Assembly: GCA_002308935.1 (NCBI GenBank)
Contig: DBWN01000270.1
Coordinates: 1 to 8,933, forward strand
From: Bacteroidales bacterium UBA1237
GTDB lineage: Bacteria > Bacteroidota > Bacteroidia > Bacteroidales > UBA932
Length of the DNA: 8,933 bases
Direction of reading: 5' to 3'
Shown here: in pieces, positions 6,191 to 8,933 of the stretch
Layout of the letters: the number at the start of each line of letters is the position of its first letter
Position numbering within the stretch: the stretch's first letter is position 1
Position numbers and translations under genes: made by a program
Notes under the pieces: generated by a model
The model's database searches: none
The model's input: the letters and a program-made list of their open reading frames with translations, nothing else
What the model was told of the DNA's origin: nothing

Positions 6191-7171
6191 ATGGAAATCG
6201 GACTTCTCTTACAGATACTTCTTCTGATAGTCAGCCTGGTGATGATAGTGGCCGGCGCTGAATTCCTTGTGGACGGAGCATCCGCCATCGCAAGGAAGAT
6301 AGGCATCAGCGAGTTCGTCATCGGCCTCACCATAGTGGGCATGGGCACGTCAGCCCCCGAGATGGTCGTGAGCTACACCGGAGCCGCCAAAGGGTTTTCG
6401 GACATAGCCCTCGGCAACATCCTCGGATCGAACATATTCAACACCCTGCTGATCCTTGGCGTCACCGCCATGATAATGCCCATCGCGATAACTCCCCAGA
6501 ACAGGAAGAGGGACATCCCGATGAACATCATAATAACGGTCCTTCTTCTCGTGCTGGGGCTCCACAAGACCTTCTTCGGTCTGGGGGCATCCGACACCCT
6601 CTCGAGGATCGACGGCGGAATACTCATCGCACTCTTCGTTGCCTACATGTGGTCTGCCTTCAAACAGGGCAAGGGCACAGATTCCGAGGAGCAGACTGAA
6701 GAAGGGACCAAAGAAAAGAGCGTAGCTCTCTCCCTTCTGATGATCGCAGGAGGACTCGCCGCCCTCATTTTCGGAGGGGACAAGTTCGTCGACTCCGCGA
6801 CCAAGATCGCGAAGATGGCGGGTCTCAGCGACAAGTTCATCGCGATAACGGTCCTGGCCGGCGGCACATCGATGCCGGAACTCGCCACCTGCATAGTAGC
6901 GGCGGCCAAGAAAAGAGGACAGCTGGCCCTCGGCAACATCCTGGGCTCCAACATATTCAACATCCTTCTCATATTGGGAGGAAGCGCGCTCATATGTCCC
7001 CTCTCCCTCCAAAACATCAACTTCGTGGACGCCGGCGTGCTGCTTCTGAGCGGCATACTGGTAATGCTTTCCGCTGTATTCTTCAAGAAGGACGAGATGG
7101 ACAGGGCGGATGCCGCAATGATGCTGATATGCTTCGCCGCATACATGGGATGGCTGTTCTACAACCTCTAA
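6191..7171 (+). CDS. yrbG: Calcium/sodium antiporter, CaCA family (YrbG-like)
   Basis: The 326-aa inner-membrane protein has about ten hydrophobic segments arranged as two homologous halves, with a charged cytoplasmic loop near residues 157-177 (KQGKGTDSEEQTEEGTKEK) between them. Each half has the CaCA alpha-repeat: GTSAPE (52-57, Glu57) with GNILGSNIFN (75-84), and GTSMPE (225-230, Glu230) with GNILGSNIFN (248-257). The two Glu residues and the Asn residues form the ion-binding site in this superfamily (NCX_Mj, YrbG). It should exchange Na+ for Ca2+ or another cation across the inner membrane; the true ion is not readable from sequence. Length matches the family. The ATG lies 5 bp after the rlmD stop, so it depends on the rlmD promoter. 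No functional link to rlmD is known to me; the pairing may be simple operon economy. Confidence 0.93.
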   Translation: MEIGLLLQILLLIVSLVMIVAGAEFLVDGASAIARKIGISEFVIGLTIVGMGTSAPEMVVSYTGAAKGFSDIALGNILGSNIFNTLLILGVTAMIMPIAITPQNRKRDIPMNIIITVLLLVLGLHKTFFGLGASDTLSRIDGGILIALFVAYMWSAFKQGKGTDSEEQTEEGTKEKSVALSLLMIAGGLAALIFGGDKFVDSATKIAKMAGLSDKFIAITVLAGGTSMPELATCIVAAAKKRGQLALGNILGSNIFNILLILGGSALICPLSLQNINFVDAGVLLLSGILVMLSAVFFKKDEMDRADAAMMLICFAAYMGWLFYNL

Positions 7172-7190
7172 CGGCTTGTTTCGCACGGAA

Positions 7191-7221
7191 TTTGTTCAGA
7201 CATCAATGACACATAACTATA
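7191..7221 (+). promoter_or_regulatory. Possible promoter of the cysteate synthase gene
   Basis: In the 76-bp gap after yrbG, TTTG (7191-7194) is followed after 19 nt by TAACTATA (7214-7221), which matches TAnnTTTG at six of eight positions. Spacing is right but the downstream element is weak. A start near 7227 would give a leader of about 20 nt. No terminator hairpin is visible in the gap, so read-through from rlmD-yrbG is also possible. Confidence 0.35.
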
Positions 7222-7247
7222 GATAATAAAACCAAAAACCGCAGAAT

Positions 7248-8531
7248 ATGGCATTCAAACCCACTAGGTACCAGCTCGTGAACGTAGGTACCGGCAGAAT
7301 CTTCGAAGACGGGGAATGGACACTCGCCGACCCCCAGGCACCCTCTCCCTCACTCGTGAGGGCACAGTACGCCAACAGGCTTTTCACTCCCAGGGAGGAC
7401 CTCGACGGCCTTTACCGCTACGCAGAGTGGCTGCCGATCAAGAGAGTGCTCAAACACTCCCACGCACCCGTCACCTACAAGTCAAAGTATCTGGCGGATT
7501 TCCTGGGAATGGAGAACCTCTACATCACATTCTCCGGATTCTGGCCCAAGATAGGCGCCAGGATGGCGACTTGCTCCTTCAAGGAGACCGAGGCCTACTC
7601 CGTCTGCGCAAGACTCCCCAAGAACACCAAGGAAGTCCTCGTCGTCCAGTCAGCCGGCAACACGGCTCGCGCATTCGCGCAGGTATGCTCCGACAACGGC
7701 ATACCCATCGTGATCTGCATCCCCGAGGACAACGTCCATGACATGTGGTTCCGCAAACCCCTCAAGAACTGCGTCAAACTCGTCGCGGCCCCCAGAGGAT
7801 CCGACTACTATGACGCAATCGCCCTCGGCGAAAAGATCTGCATCAACCCCAGGTACAGGGCTGAAGGCGGAGCCAAGAACGTCGCAAGAAGGGACGGAAT
7901 GGGAACGACCGTGCTCTCAGCCGTAGAGGCCATGGGCAGGGTCCCCGACGCTTACTTCCAGGCCGTGGGCAGCGGAACAGGAGCGATTGCCGCATGGGAG
8001 AACGCCCTCAGGCTCCAGGAGGACGGACGCTACGGCGGACACAAGATGAGGATCTACTGCAGCCAGAACGCCCCCTTCACCATCATGTACGATTCATGGA
8101 AGGCCGATTCTAGGGATCTGCTCCCTCTCTCACCCGAAGTGTCCAGGCGCAATTCCGAGGTTATTCTCGCCAAGGTCCTTTCGAACCGCAAGCCGCCGTA
8201 CTCCCTCGCCGGAGGTCTGTACGACACCCTCAAGGCTTCGGGCGGTGACATGTTCAAGGTCACCAACGACGAGATCGTCTACTGGATGCTCCAGTTCTTC
8301 AAACTCGAAGGCGTCGACATCTTCCCCGCTGCGGCTTCCGCCGTATGCGCCCTTTCACAGGCTCTCGAGGAAGGCAAGGTCGCCAAGGACGAGTACGTCA
8401 TGCTGAACATCACTGGAGGCGGAATGCTCAACGCAACCAAGAAGGGATTCACCATCAAGGAACCCGACATCGTGCTGAGCCCTGACCTTCCCGCCGAAGA
8501 GATAATCATGGCGGTCGACAAACTCTGGTAA
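7248..8531 (+). CDS. Cysteate synthase (PLP enzyme of the threonine synthase fold)
   Basis: The 427-aa protein is a fold-type II PLP enzyme. The Schiff-base lysine is Lys112 in TCSFKETEA, SAGNTARAF (135-143) is the substrate/cofactor Asn loop, GSGTGA (241-246) is the PLP phosphate loop, and NITGGG (387-392) closes the active site. The blocks ITFSGFWPKIGA, TCSFKETEA, EGGAKNVARRDGMGTT and KVLSNRKPPYSLAGGLYD match what I recall of the cysteate synthase family (TIGR03844) rather than ordinary threonine synthase. The known reaction, shown for the Methanosarcina enzyme in coenzyme M synthesis, converts O-phosphoserine and sulfite to L-cysteate and phosphate. In Bacteroidota, cysteate feeds sulfonolipids by condensation with a fatty acyl group. 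The N-terminal region resembles the position of the threonine-synthase zinc ribbon but has no cysteines. The ATG (MAFKPTRYQL) is clear. A weak promoter lies upstream and an MscS-type gene follows after 43 bp. A divergent threonine synthase is the main alternative. Confidence 0.82.
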   Translation: MAFKPTRYQLVNVGTGRIFEDGEWTLADPQAPSPSLVRAQYANRLFTPREDLDGLYRYAEWLPIKRVLKHSHAPVTYKSKYLADFLGMENLYITFSGFWPKIGARMATCSFKETEAYSVCARLPKNTKEVLVVQSAGNTARAFAQVCSDNGIPIVICIPEDNVHDMWFRKPLKNCVKLVAAPRGSDYYDAIALGEKICINPRYRAEGGAKNVARRDGMGTTVLSAVEAMGRVPDAYFQAVGSGTGAIAAWENALRLQEDGRYGGHKMRIYCSQNAPFTIMYDSWKADSRDLLPLSPEVSRRNSEVILAKVLSNRKPPYSLAGGLYDTLKASGGDMFKVTNDEIVYWMLQFFKLEGVDIFPAAASAVCALSQALEEGKVAKDEYVMLNITGGGMLNATKKGFTIKEPDIVLSPDLPAEEIIMAVDKLW

Positions 8532-8574
8532 GACACAATAACCCACCCTGCTTGAACAATAAAGAACAACTTTC

Positions 8575-8933
8575 ATGATCCTTCACCTTCTCCAAGTCCA
8601 GGTACCCACACCGGATGCCGAAGAAATAGAAGCCGCTTCCGACTCCGCGAAGGCAGTTCTCGAAATGTTCGCCAAAAGAATGGCGGAACATCCCCAGGAG
8701 TCACTCGTCTCCATGGGGCAGAAAGCGCTTGAGTTCGGAATCAAGGTCCTGGCCGCCATACTCATCTACGCCATAGGCGCGTGGATAATAAAGAAAGTGG
8801 TCAGGATGCTCAGAGCGGTCTTCGAGAAGAAGGGCTCGGAGAAGACCCTGGTGAGTTTCGTGACGTCACTCGTGTCCATCACACTGACGATCATCCTCAT
8901 CATCATAGTGGTGGGAACACTCGGAGTGAACAC
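8575..8933 (+). CDS. MscS-family mechanosensitive channel, N-terminal part (cut by window end)
   Basis: The open frame from ATG at 8575 runs off the window after 119 complete codons with no stop. The product starts with an amphipathic, acidic segment (PTPDAEEIEAASDSAK), followed by a first membrane helix at about 54-74 (FGIKVLAAILIYAIGAWIIK). A short basic linker (KKGSEKTLVSF) leads to a second helix at about 95-117, ending ...VVGTLGVNT. The LVSFVTSLVSI and LGVNT blocks are typical of small MscS channels just before the pore helix TM3; TM3 and the cytoplasmic beta domain lie outside the window. Such channels open under membrane tension and release solutes on hypo-osmotic shock. The gene lies 43 bp after the cysteate synthase on the same strand, with no obvious separate promoter, so cotranscription is plausible. 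Confidence 0.88.
   Translation, partial: MILHLLQVQVPTPDAEEIEAASDSAKAVLEMFAKRMAEHPQESLVSMGQKALEFGIKVLAAILIYAIGAWIIKKVVRMLRAVFEKKGSEKTLVSFVTSLVSITLTIILIIIVVGTLGVN

Noticed and set aside
6350..7186. A 278-codon open frame on the minus strand opposite the antiporter gene
   Set aside because: It is fully antisense to a clear CaCA family gene, its product is rich in His, Glu and Arg with no recognisable domain, and it arises from the codon bias of the plus-strand gene.
7248..8531. Calling this gene threonine synthase (thrC)
   Set aside because: The active-site blocks around Lys112 and the KVLSNRKPPYSL region fit cysteate synthase better, and the zinc-ribbon cysteines are missing. Threonine synthase is kept only as the alternative.

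Overview
The window looks like chromosome of a GC-rich member of the Bacteroidota, most likely order Bacteroidales. The evidence is the gene content (a patatin fused to a POTRA domain and outer-membrane barrel, a DUF4421-type barrel, a Bacteroidetes-style RlmD, a cysteate synthase), promoter-like sites matching the Bacteroidetes consensus TTG-N19/20-TAnnTTTG, and the lack of strong Shine-Dalgarno sequences. The cysteate synthase and the GC content would suit a Rikenellaceae/Alistipes-like or related uncultured lineage, but this placement is inference. No mobile element, CRISPR array, rRNA or tRNA was seen.

Left half (1-4501, minus strand, read right to left): a small lipoprotein with a faint PrcB-like pattern (4064-4501), a DUF4421-like outer-membrane barrel (2748-3980), a patatin phospholipase with POTRA and Omp85-type barrel (294-2714), and the start of a YbjQ/UPF0145 protein (runs off the window at base 1). 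Gaps are 27-83 bp. Three of the four products are exported or surface proteins, so this is an envelope cluster. A second consensus promoter lies just before the DUF4421 gene, so the last three genes may be transcribed apart from the lipoprotein.

Middle (4502-4736): a 235-bp divergent intergenic region with back-to-back promoters, a perfect 12-bp palindrome just downstream of the predicted rlmD transcription start, and an imperfect inverted repeat between the promoters.

Right half (4737-8933, plus strand): rlmD (23S rRNA uracil-C5 methyltransferase) is followed after 5 bp by a YrbG-type Na+/Ca2+ (CaCA) antiporter. After 76 bp comes a cysteate synthase of the threonine-synthase fold, then after 43 bp the N-terminal third or so of an MscS-type channel that is cut by the window end.

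The most notable gene is the cysteate synthase, which suggests the organism makes cysteate from phosphoserine and sulfite. In Bacteroidota, cysteate is the head-group precursor of sulfonolipids. I found no clearly undescribed system; the rest is ordinary housekeeping and envelope content with a few points worth checking.
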